Notes under the pieces: model-generated
Told to the model about the DNA's origin: nothing
The model's input: only the letters and a program-made list of their open reading frames with translations
The model's database searches: none
Translations under genes and position numbers: made by a program
NCBI GenBank assembly: GCA_023423275.1
Contig: JAFAFW010000054.1
Coordinates: 20,242 to 84,241 of the forward strand
Direction: 5' to 3'
Length of the DNA stretch: 64,000 nucleotides
Source: Pseudomonadota bacterium
GTDB taxonomy: Bacteria; Pseudomonadota; Alphaproteobacteria; Rhizobiales; Hyphomicrobiaceae
In this document: positions 47,246 to 56,267 of the stretch, one piece after another
Layout: every line of letters starts with the position of its first letter
Numbering within the stretch: the stretch's first letter is position 1

Positions 47246-49001
47246 GGGTCGCTTCCCGGACGAACTGACCCGGCCTGGACGGACTGACATTCGGCACCGA
47301 GGACAGCGAGCGCGTCAGCTCCGTCAGCACCTGATCGCGTGGGCCGAATTTTTCCACGCCGCCGTTACGTAGAACAAGCAGACGATCGACGGTGCTCAAA
47401 ATTGCCGGCGTATGAGAAATGACAATGGCGGTGCGCTGACTGTGCTTCAGCCAATTGAGCGTTCGGCGTAACGCGAGAACTCCGTCCTGATCGAGATTGG
47501 CATTGGGCTCGTCGAGTATGACGAGACAAACATCACCGTAAACCGCACGGGCCAGGGCTATTCTTTGCCGCTGGCCGCCGGAAAGGGAGCGGCCGCCATC
47601 GCCGACATGCGTCTCATATCCCTCCGGAAGCCCCAGGATCATTTCATGCACGCCCGCAACTTGCGCCGCGGTCGTAATCGCTTCCGAATCATGATCGCCA
47701 AATCGCGAGATATTCGCCGCGACGCTTCCGCTCATGAGCTGGATTTCCTGCGGCAGATAGCCGATGAAGCCCCCCAGATCATCGCGAGACCAGCTCGTTA
47801 TTTCCGCGCCATCCAGGCGAACCGCGCCAAAGCTCGCCTCCGTAAGCCCAACCAGGAGACGCGCCAATGTCGACTTCCCCGAACCACTCGGACCGATGAT
47901 GCCGAGCGTCTCACCCGGCTCCAGTTCAAAAGAAACATTGCTGAATACCGGCGCGGCGGCCGGGGAATGGCGAAAGCCGACCTGGTTGACGTGCAGCAAT
48001 CCGCCCGGCTTCGGTAATTTCGTTCGCTGTCGGGACGCGTCATCCATGAACCGCAGTGATTGATGCAGACGCCGGCTGGCCTGCCGCGCGGCCACAAGCG
48101 CACGCCACTGTCCGATCAGCATCTCCACCGGCGCCAGCGCGCGCGCAGTCACGATCGATGCAGCAATGATAGCTCCCGGGGACATCGCATGATCGAGGAC
48201 GAGCCAGGCGCCGGTACCGAGCATTGCGATCTGCAGCGACATTCTCACCAGCTTGGCAATACTCTGCAGCACCGCCATGCGGTCGCTCGCGATCGCCTGC
48301 CAGGCGACACCATATCTGTGAAAGCGGGACCACTTGTTCGTCAGCGAGCCGAGCATTCCCATGGCGTGGACGGCTTCGGCGTTGCGAGCCAGCAAATCGA
48401 TGAAATCGGTTGAATCGCGCGTACCGCGACCGGCTTCCGATAACGGACGCCGCACCGACATCTCGCTCGATATGGCCAGAATGACGATAATGACCGCACC
48501 AATGGACGCCACGATCCCCAGCAAGGGATGCAGCATGAACACGACCGCGAGATAAAGCGGCGTCCAGGGCGCATCGAAAACCGCGATGATTCCGGCGCCG
48601 GTCAAAAACGAGCGCACCGTTTCGAGATCCCGCAAAGGCTCGCTCGATGACCGCTCATTGCCTCCAATCCGCGCCTTGAACGCTGACGTAAAGAGGTTCG
48701 AACTGAGCTTTTCATCAAGCCGCGCGCCGATACGCACGAGCAACCGGGATCGCGCAACCTCGATCGCGGCATTGACCGAGAGCAAAACGATCGCGAGGCC
48801 GGTCAGTGCGATCAGTGTTTCCTTGCTGCCGGACGCCAGCACGCGATCATAGATCTGCATCATATAAAGGGGCGCGATCAGCATTGCGATATTGCTGATG
48901 AGGCTGAACAGCGCCACGGCAAAGAACGCGCCGCTCATCGACCACAAAACCCTCGCCAGGAGGCTTCGCGCGACCTGCCTGCTCCGGTTTCCCTCGCCCA
49001 T
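47238..49001 (-). CDS. Type I secretion ABC transporter (PrtD/AprD family permease-ATPase)
   Basis: A 587-residue exporter half. Membrane domain about 20-310; the ATPase domain has Walker A IGPSGSGKSTLARLLVGL, Q-loop IGYLPQEIQLMSGSV, signature SLSGGQRQRIALARAV and Walker B CLVILDEPNANLD. There is no N-terminal peptidase, as in PrtD-type exporters of RTX proteins. It would export unfolded cargo with a C-terminal signal. The RTX peroxidase gene ends 124 bases upstream on the same strand and is the obvious cargo. Confidence 0.9.
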   Translation of the reverse strand: MGEGNRSRQVARSLLARVLWSMSGAFFAVALFSLISNIAMLIAPLYMMQIYDRVLASGSKETLIALTGLAIVLLSVNAAIEVARSRLLVRIGARLDEKLSSNLFTSAFKARIGGNERSSSEPLRDLETVRSFLTGAGIIAVFDAPWTPLYLAVVFMLHPLLGIVASIGAVIIVILAISSEMSVRRPLSEAGRGTRDSTDFIDLLARNAEAVHAMGMLGSLTNKWSRFHRYGVAWQAIASDRMAVLQSIAKLVRMSLQIAMLGTGAWLVLDHAMSPGAIIAASIVTARALAPVEMLIGQWRALVAARQASRRLHQSLRFMDDASRQRTKLPKPGGLLHVNQVGFRHSPAAAPVFSNVSFELEPGETLGIIGPSGSGKSTLARLLVGLTEASFGAVRLDGAEITSWSRDDLGGFIGYLPQEIQLMSGSVAANISRFGDHDSEAITTAAQVAGVHEMILGLPEGYETHVGDGGRSLSGGQRQRIALARAVYGDVCLVILDEPNANLDQDGVLALRRTLNWLKHSQRTAIVISHTPAILSTVDRLLVLRNGGVEKFGPRDQVLTELTRSLSSVPNVSPSRPGQFVREATHV

Positions 49002-49124
49002 GTCCGCTATCCGCTAGAGGATCGAGTCGATTGTAAAATCGTGCGTTGAAAGCGCAGAGACATCTGGCCTCGAATGCGTCGGCACCTCGGACCCGCATAT
49101 CGGATCCGAGGCGGCACCAGATGA

Positions 49125-51476
49125 TCAGGCGTAATACCCTTCCGGATCGTCGTAGATAAAGTTATCGCTCGTCAGGGCTTTTTTCTTCACCCCGACAAGC
49201 TCGACAGAATTGTAGGGATCGAGCTTGATGACGATGCTGTCCTTCGACGAACTCTGGATCGCCTTCGATACGTCCTTCCACGAGTCGAAGCCGTAGGCGG
49301 AAAGATCGATTTTGTCCTCCATGACGCTGAAGTCCATGATCTTGTCCTTGCCCGATTGCTTGGCAAAAATGAACGTGTCGTAACCGGCTTCGCCCCACAG
49401 CCAATCATCGCCCTTGCCGCCGTCGACATAATCGTTTCCAGCACCTGCGTATATTTTGTCCTTGCCCAGACCACCGTACACATCGTCATCGCCGGCGCCC
49501 GTCTTTATGAGGTCGGCGAGGTCAGAACCGATGGCGAGATCCTTTCCGGCGGTTCCATCCAGCTTTCCATCGACAGCGCTGATGCGCTCATGAGCGGCAA
49601 ACGCATCCCGGTAGATGTAGTCGATATCGGTATTGCGCGCGATGATGTCGGCCAGCGAGGTCCCCTCGATACGGCTGAGCAATTCGGGCGAACCTTCCAG
49701 GCGATTCTCGTAGTAGAACTTATCTCCGTCCCGCAGAGCCTCGAATTGCAGCACACTTAGTTTCGTGAACGTTTCACCGAGCTGGCTGTCGTAATATTTT
49801 TCTTCCAGCAGGCCGCCGACGATGGAATCGAGTTTGTTGATGTCGTTCCCATAGACATTCTTCAAAGCTTCCAACCGCGCCGCATCCAGCTCGTTCGCGG
49901 CTCCAAATTCGTCGAAGCTCGCATAAGTCGACAATCCCAAACCACTGCGCAGTTCATTATAATTCCAAACGCCATGATCGCGTGCACGCTCGATGTCGAG
50001 AACCTCGAGGTCGACGGTCGTGAATTGCCCAGGCGCCCCTGGAATGCCGAACAGCGTGTTGCGATTTCCATCGACGACAAGTCCGTCGATCTCCTGGGTA
50101 TGAGCTGACAGTTGTCCACGGATCCAGGCCTCGACCTCTTCCGCCGTCCGCGCACCATCGGCGCCGGCAGCGAAGGATTCCGCCAGCGTAAAGAGGTTGA
50201 ACGTGAACTGCGAGAAAGATGCCAGACTGCCGTCTTCCGTCAGTGGCTTCTGATTCTGACTCGACTGATCGTGTCCGAAGCGGAATGCCACCGTCGTCCA
50301 TTCATTGATCACCGATGGATCGACGCTGGACTTATAACCGTCGTACTCCGAGATCGCGTGCTTGCCCAACAGCTTCGGCAGATATTCGTCGTAGATGACG
50401 TGCTGCCAGTCTGCCTCGTTGAGCGAGCGGGCCGCTTCGAAGAGCTGATCCTGGGTCCATTTCGGATGAGACTTGGACAGTTCGTCAACCCAGTAGTTAT
50501 GGTTGCGCGCCCAAACCGTTTGCTGCGATATCAGCAACGGCGTCTGGTTGACCCGATTGTCACCGGCGAAATAGAAGTTCTCGAACGTTGCGGGATCCGG
50601 ATTGGTCGCGGGATCCGGCAATCCGCCGAAGCCGTCCGGGCGATAAATCTCCAGAACCTCAAGCGAGGTTTTCCCGGCATCCAGCCCGACCTGCTTGATC
50701 GTCGGCAACAAACCCTCGTCGCCGAGCAAGAGCTTTGCCGACTGGCCTACGCGGGCACCGTACTTGTCGAACTGGTCCGCGCGCACGAGATCGAGAAGCT
50801 CCTGATTGTTGCCGTAGACCATGCTGAGATCCAGAAAGCTGGTCTCCTCGTTGATCTGCTGCCGCGGCCCGGTCTCCGCCGTGCCATCTTCATAGGGCGT
50901 GCGGCCGAATGGGAACGGCAAGCCGGCGAGAAAGATCGGCAGATCCCCCGATGCACCCGTCGCTGCCTCCGCAACATCGTGGGTCAGAATCTGGCCGAAA
51001 AATTGGAAAAATTCATTGAGTCCCGCTCCGTTGGGTATGTCTGCGGTTCCCTGAGCCATCACCGCATCGCTAATAGCGCGCGGCGCGGGGAGAGCGGTTG
51101 GTGACGCCGGGCTGGTTCCGGGCTGCTGAGCCGGCATCTGGCCGATACCGTCGACATAACTATTGTCGGTTATCCGCAAGAACGGACTATCATGGGTACC
51201 GCTGTCATTGGCAGGATTCTTATCTCCGTCGTTATTGCTGCCATCGGCATTTCGCGCCGTAAGTTTTTTTAAATCCGAATATTCATCCTTTGGGTCGTAC
51301 TTATCCTTTATGAGATGATCGATGATATTGGAAACCTTTTCCTTTATTCCCTTGAGGTACGGATTATCGAAATAATCGATACTCCCATACCACTTTTGGT
51401 CATGGTCTTTCGGGTCATACCGATCTTTGATAACCGGCTTATACAGAGAAAGAAGCGACGGAAGCATGCTGCGCAT
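49125..51476 (-). CDS. Secreted animal-type heme peroxidase with C-terminal RTX repeats
   Basis: A 783-residue protein. The heme peroxidase domain (about 80-600) has GLNEFFQFFGQILTHDVAEA with the distal His, VAFRFGHDQSSQ with the proximal His, and ARDHGVWNYNELRSGLGL typical of the peroxidase-cyclooxygenase superfamily. About 650-740 are glycine/Asp nonapeptides (TGAGDDDVYGGLGKDKIYAG, GNDYVDGGKGDDWLWG) that bind calcium. The tail is a type I secretion signal region. No Sec signal is present; export through the adjoining PrtD/PrtE-type genes is inferred. Bacterial RTX-peroxidases of this kind (called peroxicins) are known. ATG 51476 follows GGAGAAG; the GTG at 51527 is less likely. Confidence 0.9.
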   Translation of the reverse strand: MRSMLPSLLSLYKPVIKDRYDPKDHDQKWYGSIDYFDNPYLKGIKEKVSNIIDHLIKDKYDPKDEYSDLKKLTARNADGSNNDGDKNPANDSGTHDSPFLRITDNSYVDGIGQMPAQQPGTSPASPTALPAPRAISDAVMAQGTADIPNGAGLNEFFQFFGQILTHDVAEAATGASGDLPIFLAGLPFPFGRTPYEDGTAETGPRQQINEETSFLDLSMVYGNNQELLDLVRADQFDKYGARVGQSAKLLLGDEGLLPTIKQVGLDAGKTSLEVLEIYRPDGFGGLPDPATNPDPATFENFYFAGDNRVNQTPLLISQQTVWARNHNYWVDELSKSHPKWTQDQLFEAARSLNEADWQHVIYDEYLPKLLGKHAISEYDGYKSSVDPSVINEWTTVAFRFGHDQSSQNQKPLTEDGSLASFSQFTFNLFTLAESFAAGADGARTAEEVEAWIRGQLSAHTQEIDGLVVDGNRNTLFGIPGAPGQFTTVDLEVLDIERARDHGVWNYNELRSGLGLSTYASFDEFGAANELDAARLEALKNVYGNDINKLDSIVGGLLEEKYYDSQLGETFTKLSVLQFEALRDGDKFYYENRLEGSPELLSRIEGTSLADIIARNTDIDYIYRDAFAAHERISAVDGKLDGTAGKDLAIGSDLADLIKTGAGDDDVYGGLGKDKIYAGAGNDYVDGGKGDDWLWGEAGYDTFIFAKQSGKDKIMDFSVMEDKIDLSAYGFDSWKDVSKAIQSSSKDSIVIKLDPYNSVELVGVKKKALTSDNFIYDDPEGYYA

Positions 51477-52024
51477 CTGACTTCTCCAACATCCACCGCA
51501 AGAAGAGCGATCAACTGCGGGAGCCACGACGATCGGATAAACAGTGCGACAGGGAAATTCGTTTCACTCGCTGCAGGATAAAATTGTTTCCTTGATTTAA
51601 TTGGGTGACGGATCAAAATTTCACGCGACACGGTCCTTCATTTTTACACTCGAAAATTTTGAAACGTGCCTTTTGAAATACGTCGAGCCGGACGACAGAC
51701 CACCCAGAATCCGACCGAGAGGGAGGATAAAATCCTTGATGTCGGAAGATGGCGATCTCGACAGCGGCCCGAGTCGGAACCAGCCAGACATTTGATGGCG
51801 GTGCTCATAGCCCCGTCCGACGCATGACACCCGCCTCTTCCTGCCGCAATCGGCGTCGAACATCGCGCTGCGACGCCGAACACCGCCGACAGTCAGGTCG
51901 GACACTTCAAATCAGAGGAGTGAGAGGGCGTATCCCGCAGGACGTGCACGTCAATCGCTGGCCGTAACGAACCAACGAGCTAAAATACTGAGCACTTCCA
52001 AAAATACATCTGCCGCGACCCGTC
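51477..52024. other. 548-base region upstream of the peroxidase gene
   Basis: Lies between the peroxidase start and the end of cpdR on the same strand. It is A+T-rich at 51540-51700, where the peroxidase promoter is expected. Short reading frames are present but none has a ribosome site or recognisable product. No hairpin with a T-run follows cpdR. Confidence 0.4.
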
Positions 52025-52411
52025 TCAGGCCGCCAGCAGCCGTCCGACTTCCCGAACCAGATCCTTCAGATGGAACGGCTTCGAGAGGACCTTCGTATCC
52101 TTGAACGCGCTGGTGTCGGTGTTCAGGGTCACCGCAGCGAAGCCAGTGATGAACATGATCTTGAGTTCGGGGTCGAGTTCGCTCGCGCGACGGGCCAATT
52201 CGATGCCGTCCATGCGGGGCATAACGATATCGGTCAACAGCAGAGTGAACGGCTCCTCCTTGAGGCGCTCGAACGCCTCGAAGCCGTTGGCAAACGAGAT
52301 GACGTCATAACCGGCCTTGGCCAGCGCACGCTCCAGGAAGCCGCGCAGAGATTCGTCATCCTCGGCGAGGAGGATACGGGCGATAGGCAAGCGTGATGGT
52401 TTTACGGTCAT
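52025..52411 (-). CDS. cpdR: Response regulator CpdR, single receiver domain
   Basis: A 128-residue stand-alone receiver domain. ARILLAEDDESLRGFLERAL gives the acidic pocket, LLLTDIVMPRMDGIELARRA the phospho-acceptor Asp, IMFITGFAAV the Thr, and KVLSKPFHLKDLV the Lys. These match CpdR, which in Caulobacter and Rhizobiales is phosphorylated through CckA-ChpT and, when unphosphorylated, directs ClpXP to degrade CtrA and other substrates. The receiver-only architecture is complete. ATG 52411 is selected because the frame upstream encodes nothing recognisable. It is divergent from the N-formylglutamate amidohydrolase-like gene. Confidence 0.9.
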   Translation of the reverse strand: MTVKPSRLPIARILLAEDDESLRGFLERALAKAGYDVISFANGFEAFERLKEEPFTLLLTDIVMPRMDGIELARRASELDPELKIMFITGFAAVTLNTDTSAFKDTKVLSKPFHLKDLVREVGRLLAA

Positions 52412-52704
52412 TGTCTTACGAGTTGGCCACCTTGACGCAGGATAGGAGGGCAGTACGGCATCTGCCAACCGATTCTGACGCGATTTTGGTAAATGGGCGA
52501 TAAACACTCGTTCTCCACCGTCGCATAAGCACCGGGGACGCGTAGGCTCGCCACTGAACCGGTGTTTGGGCCGCGTTGCCTCATGGACTCCGCGCGCTGC
52601 GATTGGCAGAGTGGAGTTGCGCTGCAAAAAAGTTCGATACGTCAATCCACCCGGGCCAGAGTGCGGTCATACTCGCAGGACGGTCCTTCACATGCAGATG
52701 ATCC

Positions 52705-53604
52705 ATGCCCCTGCGCGAGAGAGCATCCATTCTTGCCGAGCTGACACCCGCATTCGTGGTGAACGAGCCGGTTGAACAAATCTCGCCCTTTGTCTTTTGC
52801 TCTCCCCATTCCGGGCGCTGCTATCCATCCGTGCTGCTGGAACGGGCACGCCTCGATGCCCACACGCTCCGCAAGTCCGAGGACTGCTTCGTCGATGAGT
52901 TGTTCGCCGATGTTGCGGGACTTGGAGCCCCCTTGATCGCGGCACGCTTCCCGCGCGCCTATCTCGATGTGAATCGAGAACCATACGAGCTCGATCCGGA
53001 GCTATTCGGCGAAGTGTTGCCGGACTTTGCCAACACGCAAACGATGCGTGTGGTCGGCGGCCTCGGCACAGTGGCCCGCATCGTTGCCGACGGAGAGGAG
53101 ATCTACCAGGACCCGCTCCCCCTTGCAGCGGCGCTGACACGCGTCGAACAGCTCTATAAGCCGTTCCATGCGGCGCTGGCGGAGCTGATCGAACGGACCC
53201 GGCAGCAATTCGGCATCGCAATTCTCGTGGATTGCCATTCGATGCCGTCAGCCTCGATGAACCACCCAGGCGGAAACCGACCCGATTTCGTCATCGGCGA
53301 TCGCTTCGGCGCATCCTGCGACGCCAAGGTGACGCGTTTGTTTCGCGAAGCGGTCGCCCAACACGGCTACCACGTCCAGCTCAATCGCCCGTACGCTGGC
53401 GGCTTCATCACAGAACACTACGGACAGCCGTTCAAGAGCGTCCACGCGTTGCAGCTTGAGATCAACCGTGGCCTTTATCTCAATGAGAGCAAGCTGACCC
53501 GAACCGCCAATTTCGAAAGGTTGCGCCGCCATCTCGCGCAGATCGTGGCCCGCGTATTCGCGGAGCTGCCTCCGATCATCGCCCCACGGGCCGCAGCCGA
53601 GTAA
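52705..53604 (+). CDS. N-formylglutamate amidohydrolase family protein
   Basis: A 299-residue protein of the HutG/FGase family. Visible motifs are VFCSPHSGRCYPS, FPRAYLDVNREPYELDP, ILVDCHSMPSAS with the metal-binding Asp-Cys-His, and NRPYAGGFITEHYG, then LEINRGLY. Known members hydrolyse N-formyl-L-glutamate to formate and glutamate, the last step of one histidine-degradation route. No other hut genes lie in the window, so it may act on another N-acyl amino acid. Start ATG 52705; no strong ribosome site is visible. The usual hairpin GCCCC...GGGGC follows the stop at 53608-53621. Confidence 0.85.
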   Translation: MPLRERASILAELTPAFVVNEPVEQISPFVFCSPHSGRCYPSVLLERARLDAHTLRKSEDCFVDELFADVAGLGAPLIAARFPRAYLDVNREPYELDPELFGEVLPDFANTQTMRVVGGLGTVARIVADGEEIYQDPLPLAAALTRVEQLYKPFHAALAELIERTRQQFGIAILVDCHSMPSASMNHPGGNRPDFVIGDRFGASCDAKVTRLFREAVAQHGYHVQLNRPYAGGFITEHYGQPFKSVHALQLEINRGLYLNESKLTRTANFERLRRHLAQIVARVFAELPPIIAPRAAAE

Positions 53605-53647
53605 AGCGCCCCTCCCGGGGCTGCACGAGCGAGCTGGTTTCCAAAAG

Positions 53648-53740
53648 AAAAAAAGGCCGTCCGGATTCCGAACGGCCCAAGTCTAGGGAGGAAACGCCCA
53701 AAGGAGGGCAGTGAGTGAGATGGGAAGCCATCAAACTCAC
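53648..53740 (-). ncRNA. Putative small RNA with anti-Shine-Dalgarno motifs, copy 1 of 3
   Basis: On the minus strand a promoter (-10 at 53747-53752) is followed by a roughly 93-base unit. It has a hairpin GCCC-UCCUUU-GGGC (53696-53709), an unpaired CGTTTCCTCCCTAGACTT (53679-53696) with a CCUCCC anti-Shine-Dalgarno sequence, and a 10-bp terminator stem (53655-53677, loop AAT) with seven Ts. Multi-copy sRNAs with CU-rich anti-SD motifs are known in Alphaproteobacteria (alpha-r14/NfeR1, alpha-r15/AbcR, cuckoo/CcsR); I cannot assign this to one. Ends are estimated. Confidence 0.75.
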
Positions 53741-53746
53741 GACAAG

Positions 53747-53775
53747 ACTATATGCTGCGATGCAGCAGGTTGCAA
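53747..53775 (-). promoter_or_regulatory. Sigma-70-type promoter of small RNA copy 1
   Basis: Minus-strand -35 TTGCAA (53770-53775), 17-base spacer, -10 TATAGT (53747-53752). The spacing matches the other two copies. Confidence 0.65.
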
Positions 53776-53920
53776 GCGCATACATCGGTGCGAATTGTCG
53801 CAATGCTCAGTTTTTCGACGGCGCTTGATAGTTAGGCATTCTCGTAGACCGGCCTCGGATTGTTGGCCGCGGATTCGAGAAAAGCTTTGCATTGCCTGGA
53901 ATATCAGGAAACGGGCTCCC

Positions 53921-54018
53921 AAAAGAAAAGGGGCCGTCCGGGTTCCGAACGGCCCAAGTCTAGGGAGGAAACGCCCAAGGAGGGCTGCGGGAGATAAGCG
54001 AGACGCTCATCTGCCGCA
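53921..54018 (-). ncRNA. Putative small RNA with anti-Shine-Dalgarno motifs, copy 2 of 3
   Basis: Same architecture as copy 1. The hairpin GCCC-UCCUU-GGGC is at 53973-53985, the identical 18-base CGTTTCCTCCCTAGACTT at 53956-53973, and an 11-bp terminator stem at 53931-53955 with a TTTTCTTTT tail. The 5' part upstream of the first hairpin differs from copy 1, so duplication is old or the core is selectively kept. The start is placed from the promoter at 54025-54053. Confidence 0.75.
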
Positions 54019-54024
54019 CCGCAA

Positions 54025-54053
54025 TAATTAGCGATGCACCGCACAAACGGCAA
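54025..54053 (-). promoter_or_regulatory. Sigma-70-type promoter of small RNA copy 2
   Basis: Minus-strand -35 TTGCCG (54048-54053), 17-base spacer, -10 TAATTA (54025-54030). Confidence 0.6.
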
Positions 54054-54121
54054 CTGCAAAATTCGCAGAGCTGCACGAACCAGATGGAAGATCGGGCCTG
54101 CACCCATTTAGGCAGCATGCC

Positions 54122-54213
54122 AAAAAAAGAGGCCGTCCAGGAGGAACGGCCCAAGTCTAGGGAGGAAACGCCCAATTGGGCTGCGATCTCGCGAAAAATC
54201 GCGGCAGATCGCA
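54122..54213 (-). ncRNA. Putative small RNA with anti-Shine-Dalgarno motifs, copy 3 of 3
   Basis: The 18-base core is again identical (54153-54170). The 5' hairpin is GCCC-AATT-GGGC (54170-54181): the stem is kept, but the CCUCCUU-type loop of copies 1 and 2 is lost. The terminator stem at 54131-54151 has a different loop (a CCTCCTGG stretch replaces the upper stem), then seven Ts. So one of two anti-SD elements has moved or changed, which suggests a different target set. Confidence 0.72.
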
Positions 54214-54219
54214 CTCATT

Positions 54220-54248
54220 CGTATGCTTGTATTCGCGGCATTGGACAA
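54220..54248 (-). promoter_or_regulatory. Sigma-70-type promoter of small RNA copy 3
   Basis: Minus-strand -35 TTGTCC (54243-54248), 17-base spacer, -10 CATACG (54220-54225), the weakest of the three. Confidence 0.5.
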
Positions 54249-54368
54249 CCCAGAGACGACCCCGGCGTGGCAGATCGCCCACATTGTGTGTTAAACTGGC
54301 AACGAAAATTCCGCAGCCTTTCGTCCATGATTGCAACCCGGACCGCTTGGCAGTAGCCATGCAGCGCC

Positions 54369-55163
54369 ATGAGCAAACGCACACAAATCGCCGAATACAT
54401 CACCTTCGCACACGAGCTTGCCGATCAGGCAGGGGCGACCATCCTCCCCTATTTCCGGCGCCGGCTTCGCGTGCAGAACAAAGCCGCGAGCGGCTTTGAC
54501 CCGGTTACGGCTGCCGACCGCGCCGCCGAACGCGTCATCAGCAAGGCGCTCGCAGCCCGTTATCCTGACCACGGGCTGGAAGGTGAGGAGTACGGCCTCC
54601 GGAACGAAGATGCGCCTTTCCGCTGGGTGGTCGATCCGATCGACGGCACCCGCGCCTTCATCACGGGTATGCCGTTGTGGGGAACGCTGATTGGCCTCAT
54701 GGACGGAGACACGCCTGTCATCGGCCTGATGGACCAGCCCTACACACGCGAGCGGTTCTGGTCAGGCGAGAAAGCCAGCTTTATCAGGAGCGCTGACGGG
54801 ACCGAGAGACGATTGAAAACGCGCGCCTGCACCAGCCTGGCCGAAGCCGTGTTGACGAGTACCGATCCTGCCATGTTCTCGAGCCCGCGCGAGATGCGCG
54901 CGTTCAACGCCGTGAAGAGCCGGGTGCGTTTGGTCCGGTATGGGGGCGACTGCTATGCTTATTGCCTCCTCGCTGCGGGCCACATCGATATTGTGATCGA
55001 GAGCGGGCTGAAACCGTACGATGTGACGGCTCTGATCCCCATTATCGAGCGCGCTGGCGGCCGGATCACCACCTGGGACGGCAAGCCAGCCGCCAGAGGA
55101 GGGCGTGTCATCGCCGCCGGTGATCCGCGGGTGCATGAGGAAGCGTTGGCGTTGCTGTCCTGA
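54369..55163 (+). CDS. hisN: Histidinol-phosphatase, inositol monophosphatase family
   Basis: A 264-residue Mg-dependent phosphatase. Metal-binding motifs run GLEGEEYG (Glu), WVVDPIDGTRAFITGMPLWG (DPxDGT) and GLKPYDVTALIPIIERAGG (WD/YD-type motif). RYGGDCYAYCLLAAGHIDIV is characteristic of the HisN subgroup, which makes histidinol from its phosphate in actinobacteria and alphaproteobacteria lacking the HisB-type enzyme. Related members act on inositol-1-phosphate or fructose bisphosphate. It is a single gene, convergent with the hydrolase gene. No his genes adjoin it. Confidence 0.87.
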   Translation: MSKRTQIAEYITFAHELADQAGATILPYFRRRLRVQNKAASGFDPVTAADRAAERVISKALAARYPDHGLEGEEYGLRNEDAPFRWVVDPIDGTRAFITGMPLWGTLIGLMDGDTPVIGLMDQPYTRERFWSGEKASFIRSADGTERRLKTRACTSLAEAVLTSTDPAMFSSPREMRAFNAVKSRVRLVRYGGDCYAYCLLAAGHIDIVIESGLKPYDVTALIPIIERAGGRITTWDGKPAARGGRVIAAGDPRVHEEALALLS

Positions 55164-55195
55164 TCAGGGCCGCCGGCCAACGTTCTCGACTCCGT

Positions 55196-56158
55196 TCATC
55201 TCGCCGTCTCGGACGTCACGCCCGTATAGGCGTCGATTGCAGCCCACACGCGACCACGCACATCGTCGGTTTCCTGCAGGATTTCATGCCGCGCCTTCGG
55301 CAGCAGGATCGATGAGCACAACTTCACCCGCGCCGCGAACGCCTCGGTGGCGCGCGAGTCGACGACCGTATCCTCGCCCGCAATGAAGATCAGCAGTGGC
55401 ACGGATACCCGGGCGGCGTAGGCGGGGTCGTTGAGCATCGCCATCGAGCGATAGGCCGCGTTCAGCCATCCGATCGTTGCGGAGCCGAGACGCAGATTCG
55501 GCACCGCTTCGATCAGCGCACGATTGCGTGCAAACCGGTCGCGATCCGATGTGAGAGCATTCCCCTCGAACACGCGCGGCTCGTCACCCTCATCGGAACC
55601 GCCTCGCACGTAGGATCGGCCAAAGCCAGCAAACGACCCGAGCCCACCGTAAAGGCGCGCAAGGTTCTGGGGAATGCCCACTTTGCCGTCGTGGAAACGC
55701 AGCATCGGCGCAGTCAGAATCATGCGCTCGAACCAGCAGTCGGGCTGGCCCGCGTTGCGCAGCAGAATATGCCCCCCCATCGAATGCGCCAATGCATAGT
55801 GCGGGCCGGGGCAGTTGGGCAGGACGATCTGCTGCATGAAGCAGGCGAGGTCTCTGTCATAATCGGCGAAGCTTTTCACCCAGCCCTTGCGCGGGTTCGA
55901 TAGCGGCCGATAGGAGGCGCCTTGCCCGCGCCAGTCCATCGTCGCCACCGTGAATCCGCGACGGCGCAAATCGGCGATCACCTCGAAGTATTTCTCGATG
56001 AATTCGCTGCGGCCGGTGAAGACCGATACGGTGCCCCGCGGCGGTCCCTGTGTCGGCTCCCAACAGGCGTAGCGCATCACCGCGCCGTCGAAGCTTTCGA
56101 AGCTCCCGACCCTGGCGCCGACAGGAACGGGATTTCTGGCGAGCGGAAAAAGCTCCAT
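55196..56158 (-). CDS. Alpha/beta hydrolase, lysophospholipase/monoacylglycerol-lipase type
   Basis: A 320-residue serine hydrolase. The nucleophile elbow is AHSMGGHILLR (GxSxG variant A-H-S-M-G), with oxyanion region VFTGRSEFIEKYFEVIADL and RGFTVATMDWRGQGASYRPL. The catalytic Asp is in AGEDTVVDSRATEAF and the His in PKARHEILQETDDVR. It resembles PldB-type lysophospholipases. Substrate not determined. ATG 56158 is preceded by GGGGGCGA; upstream frame is not recognisable coding. The start is followed upstream by the terminator of the secreted-protein gene. Confidence 0.85.
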   Translation of the reverse strand: MELFPLARNPVPVGARVGSFESFDGAVMRYACWEPTQGPPRGTVSVFTGRSEFIEKYFEVIADLRRRGFTVATMDWRGQGASYRPLSNPRKGWVKSFADYDRDLACFMQQIVLPNCPGPHYALAHSMGGHILLRNAGQPDCWFERMILTAPMLRFHDGKVGIPQNLARLYGGLGSFAGFGRSYVRGGSDEGDEPRVFEGNALTSDRDRFARNRALIEAVPNLRLGSATIGWLNAAYRSMAMLNDPAYAARVSVPLLIFIAGEDTVVDSRATEAFAARVKLCSSILLPKARHEILQETDDVRGRVWAAIDAYTGVTSETAR

Positions 56159-56267
56159 TGCTGACAATCGCCCCCGGGTCTGCGATGGCCGTATCGATAC
56201 AGCCGACAAAAACGGTCTATCGCAGGCGTGCTCGTGCGTCGACCGCCGGACGTTGAAAGAATGCGCA

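Noticed and set aside
50112..51104. 330-codon plus-strand frame inside the peroxidase gene
   Set aside because: Antisense to the conserved peroxidase domain with no features of its own.
53576..54384. Several short minus-strand frames that share the peptide GVSSLDLGRSE
   Set aside because: The shared peptide is just the translation of the conserved small-RNA core; frames lack ribosome sites and end in terminators.
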